Shown here: positions 11,030 to 23,310 of the stretch, one piece after another | Layout: each line of letters starts with the position of its first letter | How positions within the stretch are numbered: position 1 is the first letter of the stretch | Origin: Macrolepiota albuminosa | Lineage: Eukaryota > Basidiomycota > Agaricomycetes > Agaricales > Agaricaceae | Assembly (NCBI GenBank): GCA_027475525.1 | Contig: JAMWFC010000131.1 | Location: forward strand, 434,001-498,000 | Reading direction: 5' to 3' | DNA: 64,000 nucleotides | Program-made: the position numbers and the translations under genes | The notes under the pieces: generated by a model | What the model saw: the letters and a program-made list of their open reading frames with translations, nothing else | Databases searched by the model: none | Told to the model about the DNA's origin: nothing

Positions 11030-14000
11030 GAAACACAAGCGACCAAAAACAACAGTCATCAGACAAAGGGACCTCATCCTGTTTGCTGAAGAAAGGACAT
11101 GACTCACTCAGAACACACAAGGGTTGCCAGTCCTCATAACACAACAGCTACCACTGGGTCCCATTTCTATTGTAACTGGTGCACTACCTGCGGCATTTGC
11201 AGATGATGATAACTTTGCACACTTGGACAATAATCCAATGATAGATGATGTAGATGATATAATGCCCATATCCATAAGGCATGTAAAGATGATTTGAATG
11301 TATGCTATTATTGAGAGCAAATTATTCAAGTTTATACATAGACACAGGCAGATTATCTTAACAACTTCATCAATCATGTTCCACAGTTGCTCATTGGGTT
11401 GCTTGGTCATAAATCAATGGATAACATTACTGATTGCCTTGCTTGTCCTGACTATTACCTTGCACACTGGCAATGCCATGATTGTGTTGAGTCAAGAATA
11501 TTCTGTTGTAGATGTTTCCGCTACACATACAACTCCAATCCGTTTCACCGACCTGAAGTATGGAATGGTAGGTATTTCCAACCAATGAATATGTTGGATA
11601 CTGGAGGGTATTTCTATATTTTCACCGACCTGAAGTATGGAATGGTAGGTATTTCCAACCAATGAATATGTTGGATACTGGAGGGTATTTCTATATCTAA
11701 CACAATTCATTGCATGCAAACTGTCATCAAGAGAAGGTCGGGGTCAGGGCTCTTGAGGACCACAAGTAGAAAAAGAACTTCAGGAGCAAGAGTTTCTACA
11801 ATTCAAATATCAACTGGACGTTGAACTTCCATCAGTGGATAGCAATCTGGGACATCTGGCAGTGCATCCATCTATGACTTCAGATTTCCTGAGCAGACTT
11901 CAGAATGCCAGCCTTGATCAAATCATGGAAAAGGAAGAGCAACAGGAACCAGAGAATAATGTGCCAATAGAAGATATTCCAGAAGATCAGCCAGCCATGA
12001 ACAGGTTCTGTATAGACAGATATGATTGTTTTGGGAATTCAATACAATGAATTGTTCACACAATTGGAGTACACTACATCACTGTCATTTCATGTGAATG
12101 TTCTGGGATGGATGTCTTGGTAGAGGATATCATCTGCTTGTAGCTGGTCCCCAATACATTTGATCAGACACAAACATATTTTACAATGGCTGTGCTGGAT
12201 GACTTTCATCTGACAAATCTAGAGTGCAAAGCATCTGCCTACCAGTACTGGCAGAAAATTGCAAGAATAACTTCCTCAATTGCATTTTCTGATGAGGTGG
12301 ATAATCTTTACTGCAAGCTATGACAAATTTCTCGTTCATGGCGGTAGCTGAAGAAGTTGAAGTGAGCAGGCTTTGGCCATGATGAATCAAGGCACCTCAT
12401 GGCACTGGACTATGGTGAACTTGCAATATTCTATCCAACTTGTCCTCAGCCAGAAGTCTATTTTCCATCCAACTAGGAAGAAGATCCTGTCTAGTGGAAG
12501 TTCAATCATTCTTTAATGATAGACAGCAACTTCAAGGCAAATCATGTCCGACATTCTAATCCTGCTTATGATGTATGGCATTGAGAAGGTGGTAGTATGA
12601 TAGCCAGGAGGAATGAGCTCACCCACTATCTCAAGCGTGCAAAGGAACAGCCAATGGTGAGTAACATTCTTTAACTCTACCTGTCTGTCATCTACTCATC
12701 AATCCAATCCTGTCCATTGGCCGTCTGCTAGATCTCCATTTGTCCAGGGAGCTGCTTGTGAAAACACATTCAAAGCTATTGAAAAGCCTCTGATGATGAA
12801 CAAGTCATGCAACATTACTGGTATTATTGCAATGGCATGTACACAGCACGGCTGCTTTGCTATCATAGTGTAACAAACTTGACCTATAGTGAAGGCCAGA
12901 TTTACACAGACTTTTCCATCACATGGGCAGTTAAAACAACCAACATAGATGAGATTCAGCATCTCCTACTAGTATATGACATAGCATGCCAGTGGTGTAT
13001 CAAATTTTCTGAACAGCTTGCTAAGGCTGGAGAAGTCCTGCCAGATAATCTACTTGTGGACTTTGCAATAGGACTTCTTCATGTCTATGGGCATAAGGAG
13101 GATTGTTTTTTCTGCTTTGCTCCGTCCTTCATTTTCAGGGCCAGTCATTTAGCTGGAGAGATAATTGAAAGTCTCTGGTCTACACTAAATGAAATCTCAC
13201 AGATGGCTTGTACAGCTATCTTAGCACATCGGGCAGAAATCCTTGATGATCACATGTGTGACTCAAACTAGAAGAAGCTGCTTGACATAGTTCTATTCCT
13301 ATATCAAAAGTATATGACTGCTGTTGAGATGAGAGATGCAGCCATTCAATATTTCACCAAGCAATCTATTGGAATATCAACAGATTTACTAACAAGCTGG
13401 GAAGCCAGAATAGCTAAGGCAGAAAGGCTCAGAGAGGAGGGAAACTGTAAAGCAATGGATATTCTCAAAGCTCATACAATGACCTTTAATAATGCAAGTA
13501 AAGACTGCATCTATGATCATAGGTAATGTCTCACCATTAACAATGATAGAGCGCAATCTGTGCTTGATTCAAATTGAAAGGCTCCTGCTATGATCATAGG
13601 TAATGTCTCACCATTAACAATGATAGAGCGCAATCTGTGCTTGATTCAAATTGAAAGGCTCCTGCAAGCTCTTCAGAAATTCATTGCAGAGAAATCATTT
13701 CTATATTCTCACATCATCTAGGTTGTCCCAAGCAAGAATGTGAAAACTCAAGCTCGCACATCTCTTCAAAGAATTCAGGCCTCAATTCTGGTGAAGGCTC
13801 ATGCCTATGCATGATGCCACAGTGCTCTGCTGCGACTGGGATTGGACTCCAGCATTCAGAGAAAGTATCCAGTTCTATAGAAAGCAGATTTGAATGCAAG
13901 CACAGCTATACAAGATCCCAACATTCCTGGTTTATCAAGGATCAAGATATCTTGGATATAGCACTTTAATTCTGATACAGAAAATGAATCTGCAACTATT

Positions 14001-14343
14001 TCTGAATGTAAGTCCTCTTGATAACATTTCTGTTATCATTATATCCATTCATGAACATATCTCTTCAGTTAATTGTGTTCATTATCTATGTGCTAGAGCA
14101 CAACGCAACAAATGAACAGAGGAATATCAGCTTGTTATGAATGAAATAGAGTGGACAGTTTGGTATTTCTTCAACCAGGCAGATATTTGGTCAAAGCGTG
14201 GTATGTCAGTGAAGAAAAGAGGTCTTCAGTCATATGCCCACAAAAAAGTAGCCATGTAGCAAGAATTGGCCTTGATGGCAATTGATAAATTTAGGCAGAT
14301 GCTTCCTGATTTTATTCCTCCCCAAATTGCAAGAGATCTACTG
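11030..14343 (+). pseudogene. KDZ-type DDE transposase (CxC domain), decayed
   Basis: An N-terminal CxC cysteine domain is visible at 11,430-11,580: CLACPDYYLAHWQCHDC, FCCRCF, then NPFHRPEVWNGRYFQ. The DDE core follows. The first Asp is in IDSNFKANH (about 12,520-12,550); the second is in VYDIACQWC (about 12,970-13,000); the Glu is in GEIIESLW (about 13,157-13,180), followed by LNEI and DDHMCDSN. The YDI-C, HVYGH and GEIIE..W..LNEI blocks are hallmarks of KDZ transposases, which cut and paste DNA and are abundant in basidiomycetes. Stops (for instance in VWH-stop-EGG near 12,590, a TGG-to-TGA change), frameshifts and two 77-bp duplications (11,543-11,696; 13,512-13,665) make it non-functional as given. 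An intron from about 12,659 (GTGAGT) is likely. Terminal inverted repeats were not found. Confidence 0.85.
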
Positions 14344-14569
14344 TGAAAATGGTGGATGCAGAGACAAATTGATATGACGGATGCAGAGACAAATTAATGT
14401 GATAGATGCAGAGACAGATTGAACTGATGGATGCAGCTTGCTGCCATCAGCAGATGATTGGAACAGATTTGTGACAGTCACATGCAATGGAATTGTTGAA
14501 AATCACTTTTGTTTACAAGGCACAAAAATCTGATACATAGCAGTATCCGCTTCTATAAGCAACAGTGCA

Positions 14570-16560
14570 ATGGCATCTACCTCTGTACCACACAATGTCA
14601 TGTCCCAAGCTACTGTACTAGAAAATTTGCAAGAGGTTGTTGACTACATCGAGTCGCACCTCATTGCAGCACTTTCCATATTTGGCAATCTTGTGCCAAG
14701 TCTTGAAGCGGAAGAGGCATAGATTATCCAGCATCTAGACAAGGAGTTGATAAGATAACTTCAAAATGTGTAAATATATTATGATCTGAATGTGGGCCAT
14801 AGAACTTTGTATTGTCATATCTGGGAGCTGCATCACTAAATAATGTGGTCTGCAATGTCCCAGACATTACCAAGAGCATGAGCTGATTTTTTCCTCTCTA
14901 AAATCAGCAAACCTTGCCCACAGAGATCCTGGAGTTTGTTGATGGCCATCAAGGTCTAATCAGGAATCTGTATGGCTATGATTGGTGGAACCACATTGGC
15001 TAAGAGGATGTTTAGGTTTTAAGCAATAAAACACTGGAGCATTGCCTTCTTGTACATCAGCAAGGCTTCCACTCTCTTGAAAGCTTCTTGGCATGCAACC
15101 ACCAGCTGCCCATGACATTGCCATCCAATAGATTGGTGTCCATTCCAGCACCAGACAATTTGCTCCATGTGTTTGCAGGTAGTGAATCTGCCAGAGGCCA
15201 CCAGTGGATGCTTCTAGCCCTAGACAAGTGGTGGTCACTGAATAGGACAGAACATGTGCTAACAGCCAACAATATGATCTGCCTGTTTGCTGGCAGCAAG
15301 TCCATTGCTGCTTCCATTGTCAGTTTCATTGTCAGGTCCATGGATCCTGCTCAAACAGGCCAATTGACAGGCATCAGGTCTCATATCAACAGTATTGATG
15401 GTGAGCAGCCTGATTCTCAAGACTGCCTCTTCATGGCCCATCTTACCACTCTCCCTGATGTCAAGTCTCCTTAATGGCCATCTTTGATGCATATCAAACC
15501 CTCAAATGCACAACATCCATTCCACCATCTCTACAGTCAGAGTAAACCTGGACTGGTATATGGCCCTACAATGAAACACTCTCATGTTGTGGTTCAACCA
15601 GCATCCCAACTTCCTTCCACCTCAGCGACTCATATCTGCCAGACATTCATGGAGCTGGGAGAAACTGACGACAACCAGGTGGATATCCCTAATCTATCCA
15701 TTAGTGACCCTGACTTAGAGGGTATCTCTCTTTGTTCATTGTGGCAGATAACAAGATGGAAGACAAATCTTTGCCACCTTTAATCATTCCTGCAGAAGAG
15801 GAGATGAAAGATGAATCTTTGCCACCTTTGTTCATTCCTGTGGAAGAAAAGATGGAAGAGGATTCTTTGCCTTCTTTGTTCATTCCTGTAGAAGAGGAGA
15901 CCAAAGACAATGATTTGCCCCCTTTGTTCATTCCTGCAGAAGAGGAGATGGACGACAATTCTTTGCCGAAGAGGAGACCAAAGACAATGATTTGCCCCCT
16001 TTGTTCATTCCTGCAGAAGAGGAGATGGACGACAATTCTTTGCCACTTCTATTTATTGTTAGTGAAGGAGCAGAAGGATTAACAGTGATGGAGACCATGG
16101 CAGCCAGTGACAGCAAACAAACGGAAGTCCAGAGCAGTGGATGTATGGCGACCAAGGATGAAAGAGCAGCAGACATATGGTGACTGAGGCCAAAGAAAAC
16201 CTTCCGCTGTTATTTCTTGTGATGGCAGAAGAGATGGATGGAGGCATGGCAGCTGATGACAAAGAAAATCTTCTACTGCTTTTTGATGTAACAGCTCTTC
16301 AATCCCAGTCTTCCCCCCTTTCAACAATCTCCTTCTCCAACACTACCTACTGGTAACAATGTCCAGGAGTGGGAGGAATATAAGACATATATGACTTGAT
16401 ATGCCTGATAGCAAACTATGAAGACATCACACTTATCAGACCTCAGGGGCCATATACACTGGACAACTTTGCATTTTTGACAGCAGACTACCAGCTTGAT
16501 GAGAATTTGTTCTATTCAGATGCATTATATGAATCTAATAAAGAGAAGAAATACACATCA
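14570..16560 (+). pseudogene. Decayed coding region of unknown function with 16-residue repeats
   Basis: Short open stretches on the plus strand suggest an old spliced gene: an ATG-led stretch at about 14,571 (MASTSVPHNVMSQ), a frame at 15,088-15,474, and an acidic repetitive stretch at 15,732-16,180. The last holds four to five copies of a 48-bp unit encoding LPPLFIPAEEEM-like 16-residue repeats. The 77-bp duplication at 15,891-16,044 interrupts the array. I recognise no family. The order of a short N-terminal helix and an acidic low-complexity tail resembles the other LTR- and transposon-linked genes here, but that is only an impression. Confidence 0.3.
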
Positions 16561-16910
16561 GATGAGTAATTTAATCCTTAGTTACTATAATTCTTGGCTT
16601 TTCTGTTGGTTATTTTTTGTCAAGACTAACCATCCTGTTGTGCTGCTGACAAATCCATTATAAATCCATTTGATCTATTATCTCTAGTTGTGTACTAGAA
16701 GAAACATAAACTGACAATATTCTGCTAGACTATAGGATACTCTGTGGATTATACATAAATATCGCTCTAGTATTGTGTACTATGCTACAGCACTGTACTA
16801 CAGACATTTCAATTAGTTTGGACAGGACTCAGGTTCATTAAAATTAACTGTCCTGTTGTTTTATTGTGTTATGCCATTTCCATGAACACAAAAAACCACA
16901 CAGTATTCAA
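16561..16910. other. AT-rich stretch, nothing recognised
   Basis: No ORF or motif stands out. One partial tRNA-like arm resembling the head at 16,911 lies near 16,690-16,735. Confidence 0.5.
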
Positions 16911-16992
16911 TAATTACACAAGAGGGACTTGAACCCTCAAATTGTGCACTAGAAGGAATATAGACTGATAATATTCTGCTAGATCACAGGAC
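16911..16992 (-). mobile_element. tRNA-like SINE head
   Basis: On the minus strand the A-box-like TGATCTAGCAG (16,976-16,986) is followed by a good B box GGTTCAAGTCC (16,925-16,935). Internal sequence resembles the other heads in the window. Confidence 0.55.
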
Positions 16993-17074
16993 ATTGTAAA
17001 TAAAATTACAACCTTACTTTGTTTATCATACTGTATAGTAAATAACAATTAGTAAAAAAAAGTTGAGTCTTATC

Positions 17075-17160
17075 TAATGTGCACTAGTGGGAGTCAAACC
17101 CGCCTCTTGTGCACAATATGAAATATCAATGTATCAATATTCCATTGGACCACAGGTCTT
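17075..17160 (-). mobile_element. tRNA-like SINE head
   Basis: On the minus strand A box TGGTCCAATGG (17,142-17,152) and B box GGTTTGACTCC (17,090-17,100). Nearly the same sequence as 2,929-2,998, and the similarity continues into the tail (CAGTGTACATGTAGTGCA), so these are copies of one SINE family. Confidence 0.65.
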
Positions 17161-17164
17161 TATC

Positions 17165-18480
17165 AAAAATCAGTACAGTGTACATGTAGTGCAAAAATGC
17201 AGCAGTATCATGCCAGCGGACAGCAGACACTCATGCACCCTCTTTCACCCTTCCCTCTTTTTCTCCCCAGTGCCATCCTCTCCACTCTCCACACTACCTC
17301 ACATGCCACCTCTGTCCACCACATGCACCCTGCTTCCCTCCTCCTCCCTGACCTGACATCCAACGTCTGCTACATCTGCTGGCATACCAGCGGACACCCA
17401 TACTCCTCCCCTTCCCCCCTCCCCTTCCCCCTTCCCCCTCTTTTTCCCCACTCCCATCCCTCTTCTGCCACCTCCCATGCTCTCTGAGATGCCACCCAAT
17501 ATAGCGGATGCCCAGCAGATGCTGATGGATGTACAATAGATGGTGACAGATGCCAATGGATGCCAGCAGATCACAATAGCTGCCGACAAACTCCGACGGA
17601 TGCCAGCTGATGGCTGGCTGATGGCTGCTAATGCCAACGCTCCTTTCAAGCCACAAAAACTCTTTTGGGAGGTATGCCACTCCCCTTCCACCTTAAAAAA
17701 TCCATACAGGGACCTGTGGAAACATAGGTGGGTGTTCATTCATTGTGTTATCTGACCTTTGAATCTATCCATTAGTAACGGACCTGTAGTGCAATGGTTA
17801 AATGTGTGTTCTGTTGCTAGGGGCTTCCTCAAGGCCAGGGGTTCAATTCCCCCCCACATGCATAAGGAGATCAAAGTTACCTTTTTTTTTGGTCCAACCA
17901 GCCTCCATGGACCTGCGTAGGCCTCTGCAGATGTTCACTGGTGCCCTGCGCAGGCCTGCATAGGCCTATGTAGGTTTGAGTCCATCAACATACATCTGTG
18001 TGGATGTCTGCTGGTGGCTTGCATAGGCCTGCATAGGTCTGCAGGGCCCTTTTGTGGATATACACTGGCATAGGAGGTGAGAAAAGGAGGGAAGGAGAAG
18101 CATGCAGCCTCGAGTTATTGCAGGGAGAAAGAGAGAGGGGAGAGAAGTGGGGAACCTTAAGGAGGGTTTATTCATGCCATGATGTCCACCAATGGAGAAG
18201 GTTTTCACTCATGGGCTGATGCCCGTTGGCAGCTGCTGATGCACATTGATGTCTGCTAGTGTCCACTGGCATCTGCTGTGCCTGCATGCGCATGTGTATG
18301 CCTGCCTTTTATCAATCCACTGGACCATGTCATACAGCACATTGTGACACATCCATGGCTCTGTATTCTACAGCACTGTGGGCACTGCTCCACTCCAGTA
18401 TAGCGGACTCCGCTGGACACATATGGTATGGCACAAAGCAAGCTCCCATACAATGTATGACATATACTGTTGTAATGTCT
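17165..18480 (-). repeat. Composite repeat, copy 2
   Basis: Diverged reverse complement of 1,094-2,475, including the CATGCCATGATGTCCACCAA block, the pyrimidine-rich run (plus strand 17,240-17,480) and the embedded tRNA-like head. No coding content is evident. Confidence 0.6.
17779..17855 (+). mobile_element. tRNA-like SINE head inside composite repeat
   Basis: A box TAGTGCAATGG (17,787-17,797), B box GGTTCAATTCC (17,840-17,850), and a T run shortly after (17,883-17,891) that could act as a pol III terminator. Sister of 1,724-1,800. Confidence 0.6.
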
Positions 18481-19264
18481 CTATATGCATACACCACTTG
18501 CAAATCTTGACTTTCCCTTGCCTACTGATAAGATCCTGCATAGGCTAAGCACACAAATAGCAGGCTACAGCAGCATGGCACTAGCTTGAGATATTTTAGT
18601 ATGTGTGATCTGATCTTGGTACATGTGATTTACTTATTCTTAGGACATATCCAATGGCCATACATGGCAAGGGATAGATAGATCCAATCAGTGAGAGTGT
18701 CAGCAGCAGCTAGAATAACAAGTGACAGATGACATCAATCCATTGGCAAATGGTATAGCTAGTCAGCAGCAGTGCTTATAGATTAGGATGATGGAAATTT
18801 TCCATGACTGACAGCCTGGCATTTCACCTAGGTGCCTGATGTTGCTTGGTGCCCCACACCAATTTAGGTAGACAGCAATCTTGTGTACTTCTTGGTATGT
18901 AGTTTAATTTATAGCATCTACTTACATTTCTTCAAGTTGACTGGTATCTGGCAATGCTTAGCCACTTAGCAATGGTGAACTCATTTTTACTATAAATACT
19001 TATCATTTGTCAGTAGTATAACAACAGAGTTTTGTACCTTCCAGTCTGCTCAGTTCATCTCATGGTTCAGATTTCTTTGAGCTGACTTAACTTAAGTTGC
19101 CAATTGTCTGAACAGCTAGTCTGCTTGCCACAGTTATCTCTGATATAGAACTTACATGTCTTGCACCTATAGCAGGCATCTTGCAGCTTAGACATTGCTG
19201 AGCTCCTAGTTTTCTTGCTACACTCACTTTATATACCCTTCTTATCTTTTTCTAGGTGCACTCA
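18481..19264. other. Non-coding stretch, nothing recognised
   Basis: AT-rich, no ORF of note, no clear repeat partner inside the window. Confidence 0.5.
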
Positions 19265-19383
19265 GTTGTTAGTGCACTCTTTCTATTGCACCTCTCTTAC
19301 CAATTCTCCTTTTTAGCATAATCAAACAAAGAAGAGGCTTTTTTGAAAAAGTTGGTAAGAATGGTAGTTGAAATCTTTGACAT
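19265..19383 (-). pseudogene. Exon 1 remnant of E4-type antisense gene
   Basis: From ATG 19,383 downward the minus strand reads MSKISTTILTNFFKKASSLF, which matches the start of the E4 antisense gene at 60,706 (MSGFAPSALPNFLAKASYLF). The frame stops after about 28 codons. Upstream (19,500-19,545) lie the same leader (GACTAAGGAC..TTTTTCAGTTGG) and LTR start that sit upstream of the 60,706 copy. Confidence 0.6.
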
Positions 19384-19519
19384 TCTGAAGAGAAGAGGAG
19401 AGAAACACTAGTAAAAAAGAGGTGTTTTGAGACAATTTTATCTTCTAAGGCACCTAAATCACTGCATGACCATAGCACCACCAGAATAGCAATGGCATTT
19501 GACTAAGGACTTTTTCAGT

Positions 19520-19977
19520 TGGAAAAAGATGATAGGCTTCTCCTACTATTTTCAGTTAATCTGGAGACTCAGGCTATCTTTTACTGGCTCAGTTTATCAT
19601 TGGCAACTTCAAATCTAAACTACTAATCAACATTATTGACTTCAGGTACTCAGAACTTGTAGAAGGATGATATTAGTGCAACTACAAAGAAGTAGCTCAC
19701 CAAATAAATGAGGTGCTGCTATCTGTCAGAGCACCACCATCAAAAACATCAGTATTGACATTGACAGAGCCTACTAAAAGCCTGACACCTCAGACTATCT
19801 GAAATGGAGAAGATAATGCTTCTGAATTATAGCATCTGTTGATGTTTTTTCAACTAACCACTGAGACAGACTAGCAATTTGGACTTGTGTTAAAAAGTAA
19901 GCAAGTCTATTTCAACTTTTCAAAAAGTGTAGAGTTGCTGTTGCCAATATGCTGCTAGTTACTATTGAGAGCACACT
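19520..19977 (+). repeat. Decayed E4-family 3' LTR start with polypurine tract
   Basis: GTTGGAAAAAGA followed by TGATAGGCTTCT (LTR start near 19,533) parallels the PPT and LTR at 60,842-60,866. After about 15 bp of good match the sequence is too diverged to follow, and another LTR relic begins at 19,978. Confidence 0.45.
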
Positions 19978-20770
19978 GTCATGACCCCCACTCTGGCTCC
20001 AGGACACCTCTGGAATCTCTTCTGAACCCCTCACTAACCTTCAGCCATGCACCTCAACTGACACCCACCATCATGCCTATCACTCTGACCACCCCTTGCA
20101 TCATGGACTCTAGGACCAACCACTATCATGATCTTAACATCCTAGATCACACTTATCATCATGTGCAGTCCTAATCACATGGCCATCACATGGCCATCAC
20201 ACATCACACCCACTTTCCATGCTGTTGATTGCACAATCTGCAGGTACAATCCCAAATATACAATCACTTCTCCATTCTGCTGCTGCTCATAGAGTTTTTA
20301 AGAGTTATTGTAGACATCCCAGGAACCTCTCAAATTGAGGGAGTAGATGCCCACAATACTTATAGCTCATAGTTACTGCTCTGTACACTTTAGTCTTGAT
20401 ATTAACCGAATTACTGTTTGATTTCTCTTTGCATGTCCTGCAAACCTCCTAACTGGCATATGCTTGACTAGCACACATTTGACTAGCATGCTTTGACTGG
20501 CATGTGTACTTCAGATTGGTAAGCATTTGTGACTTAAGTTTATCTAACCCTAGTCTCATCTTAGAACCTCTGGTTCTTGACTTGACCTTGCATTCTCTCT
20601 TTCTCCTATTTACCCAGACTCCAGACCAAGTTTATCAACCCCAGACTTGTTCCTTTTTGATGTCTTAGGCCCTGAAGCATCAGACACCCTGAGTATACAT
20701 AGTTCAGCACTTGAGTCTGCCTTGTAAGAATGTTGCTTTACTTAGAAGGCTTCTGAATCAGTAGTATTTG
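19978..20770 (+). repeat. Degenerate solo or partial LTR of the E1/E2 chromovirus family
   Basis: It starts TGTCATGACCCC like the E2 LTR and keeps its landmarks in order. These are an ACTTATAG TATA-like box (about 20,358), the 13-mer AGTCTTGATATTA (20,392-20,404), and a GAGTATACATAG...TTGTAAGAATGTTGCTTT stretch near the end matching the E2 LTR's last 80 bp. No internal element sequence is attached. The exact 3' end is unclear. Confidence 0.65.
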
Positions 20771-21120
20771 ATACATACTGCTAGTCATAACAACAATTGG
20801 AGGTGCTAAGCTGTAGTGCAGATGGATATTTTTTTAATTTATAGTAGCACCAAGTATAAAAAATAGCTACTGCACATGTAAATAGCAATGAATAGGAACT
20901 TCAGTTGTCTTCACCATTCAAATTTGCTAGTCTGGATTTGTCTCTCTGAGAAGTCCAGCTCTAGCTATGTCTACAATGTCTTTGTTGTCTACAGTGCCAA
21001 CAGTGGGAACTTTGATATTATGCTATTCTCTTTTTGTCAGAACTTTGTCAGAACTCTAGCACTTACAGTCTGCTAGGTAGCATCAGGAGTGCTAACATCT
21101 ATCCTCTCTATATACATTAT
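20771..21120. other. AT-rich stretch, nothing convincing
   Basis: A short ACTTACAGTCTGCTAGGTAGCA near 21,060 resembles the E4 LTR segment at 41,274-41,296, suggesting a further LTR scrap. Nothing else is recognised. Confidence 0.35.
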
Positions 21121-21215
21121 TGCCTTGAGCTGAAAAACTTGAAAATTACTTAAATAAACAATTACACAAACAAGGCAGGAAAACTCCAGAAGCCTCCAAC
21201 GAGCTATGAAATTTG
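21121..21215 (+). repeat. Fragment of the 520-bp LTR family
   Basis: The run AAATTACTTAAATAAACAATTACACAAACAAGGCAGGAAAACTCCAG (broken here into CAAACAAGGCAGGAAAACTC as its best core) matches the middle of the solo LTRs at 25,313, 47,078 and 58,627. Confidence 0.5.
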
Positions 21216-21579
21216 TGCCAAAGACACGAATCGTAGCTTGTATATAGTATATGCAACAAGGCTTGGAAAATGATATGCTTAGTCAGTTTTGACAGTTTCT
21301 GACCAAGGCTGACAAATACTTTCTTTTTTGTCTCTTTTTTCTGGTCAGTTGGAAAAAGAAACAGATTATTTAAGTAATAAAAATATGTATATTAAATGTT
21401 TCATTGTATGCTATCTCTCAGACATATGTGAAAGGTGTCCAAAGTCTGTGGATGTGGCTGAGGCCATAATGCAATCTAGTAAACACCAGTTTTCATGCCT
21501 CAGACATTTTTTTAACCAACCAGCACCAATTTTTCCACAGTTTCAATGTTGTAGTGAGTAAACTACACTACAAAGTAAG

Positions 21580-21656
21580 TGTTGATTAATTAATTGATGT
21601 ACAAATATTAATAACTATTCTTCTAGCAAAACTTCAAAACTTGATTACAAAGTAAG

Positions 21657-21695
<39 letters not shown>

Positions 21696-22180
21696 ATTAA
21701 CAAATGATCAATTTGGCTACAACTTCAAAATTTGATTACAAAGTAAGTATTGACTAATTGATTGATTGATGACCATTAACAAACATTCTTATAGCAAAAT
21801 TTTCAAACTCAACTACAAAGTAAGTAATGATTGATTGATTGATTGATGATTCTTAACAAACATTCAATAGCTCGACAACTTTCAGCTATTGATTGATCAT
21901 TGTAAGTAATTTTTAATGTATTAGGCTTAGAAAATGCTTTAAAAAATTCGAAAAAATCACAGAAAAATCAGGAAAAATTCAAATCAGCTTATAGTAAAAC
22001 TTTGGGCTATTGTACACCATCATGTAAGTGACTTTTATTGTTTTTGAGCTTTATAAATGCTTAAAAAATTCAGAAAATTTCAGAAAAGTTCTATTCAGCT
22101 TACAGTAACACTTTGACAACTTTGGGGTATTGATACACTCATCATGTAAGTGTCCTTCAATGGTTTCAAGCTATAAAAAT
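21580..22180. repeat. Two degenerate tandem repeat arrays upstream of the Helitron
   Basis: First array (about 21,580-21,890): about four units of roughly 70-95 bp, each containing TACAAAGTAAGTA and variable runs of GATT (a clean (TTGA)n at 21,658-21,694). Second array (about 21,890-22,180): three units of about 120 bp, each with TGTAAGT, a GCTT..AAATGCTT stretch and AGCTTA(T/C)AGTAA. No coding potential. They may be the 5' non-coding part of the Helitron. Confidence 0.65.
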
Positions 22181-22182
22181 GC

Positions 22183-23268
22183 TTGAAAATTTATTCTTTC
22201 AGGCAATCTTCAACTACTCATTCTAATAATGAACCCAGTACTCCTGAAGGTCAAAGACAGCAGGCTAGGATTCAAAGCAGGCTACAACAGTTACAAATGA
22301 CTGATCCTGATGAGCATCATGCAAATAAAAGTAGAAGATCTACTTCAGTGGTTATATCACTTCATTATGGAACTGGGGATATGAGAATTGGAAGAAATGA
22401 TCAGATTGCCTCTAGCTCTTTGAGAAGGCCTATTGGACCAATTGTTGCTGTGAACTTATTTGCATCTGAGGATGTACAACTTGGAACTACAGGATTGGAG
22501 AATATGAGAACTGGGGGAAATAATCAGATTGCTTCAAGCTTTGGGGGAAATACTTCTAGCTCTTTGAGGAGGCCTATTAGACCACCAACTGTTGCTGAGG
22601 ATCTATTTGCTACAGCTATTCCTGAAACTCATTTACCTGAAGGATGGAATGCCCCTTTGCAAAATCCAATTCCTAGAATGATACCACCTCTACCTCTTCC
22701 TGCACATAGAGCTCCTTATGTGCCTTCAATAGTAGCACCTCTACCAGCTGCTGTGCATGAAAGAGATTATAGAGTGGGATCAGTCAATCAGCCTGTAGTT
22801 GGTGGGACTGCTATGAGTATACTTGAAACTCATTTGCCTGAAGGTTGGGATGCTCCTTTACAGAATCCTATACCTAGAATGCCTACTTTACTTGGGCCTG
22901 CTTTACTACTGCCACTGCCACCTGCACTTGAGAATAGAAAGAGAAGGGAAATTAACCAGCAGGTTGCTTCTATACAAGCAGAAACATTAGCAGCATTGCA
23001 AGACCAACAAAGGTTGAGGCATATTGCTGCAGCTGAGGAGCAGGATAGACAATGGCAGGCACTAGCAGTATTGCAAGAGCAGCAACAGCTCAGACATATT
23101 GCTATGGCTGAAGAGGAGGAGAAGCAACAGGAGTGGCAAAGGCAACAACAGGCATTAGCAGTATTGCATGAGCAACAACAGCTCAGAGAGCAAGGAAGAC
23201 AACTACAGATATTAATTACACCAGCCAGAGGTGAGACAAAGACAACTTTTAAAGGTTGCATTGACTAA
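22183..23268 (+). pseudogene. Helitron N-terminal Gln-rich coiled-coil segment
   Basis: This 361-codon open stretch begins just downstream of a splice-acceptor-like TTCTTTCAG. It is rich in Pro, Ser and Gln. It contains two copies of an ETHLPEGW(N/D)APLQNPIPRM block (about residues 149-168 and 211-230) and a long helical C-terminal part (about 255-345) with three repeats of ALAVLQEQQQLRHIA type. Helitron proteins of fungi often carry unrelated N-terminal extensions; this one is probably part of the same polypeptide as the Rep/helicase downstream, joined through an intron near 23,237-23,285. No enzymatic motif is seen. It remains open, unlike its downstream neighbours, which is notable. Confidence 0.5.
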
Positions 23269-23310
23269 GGAAAATTGACAGGATGTAGATCTCAATCCTG
23301 AATATAGCCT

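Noticed and set aside
20771..22180. Host gene with introns suggested by many GTAAGT motifs
   Set aside because: The GTAAGT motifs come from tandem repeat units and there are no open exons between them.
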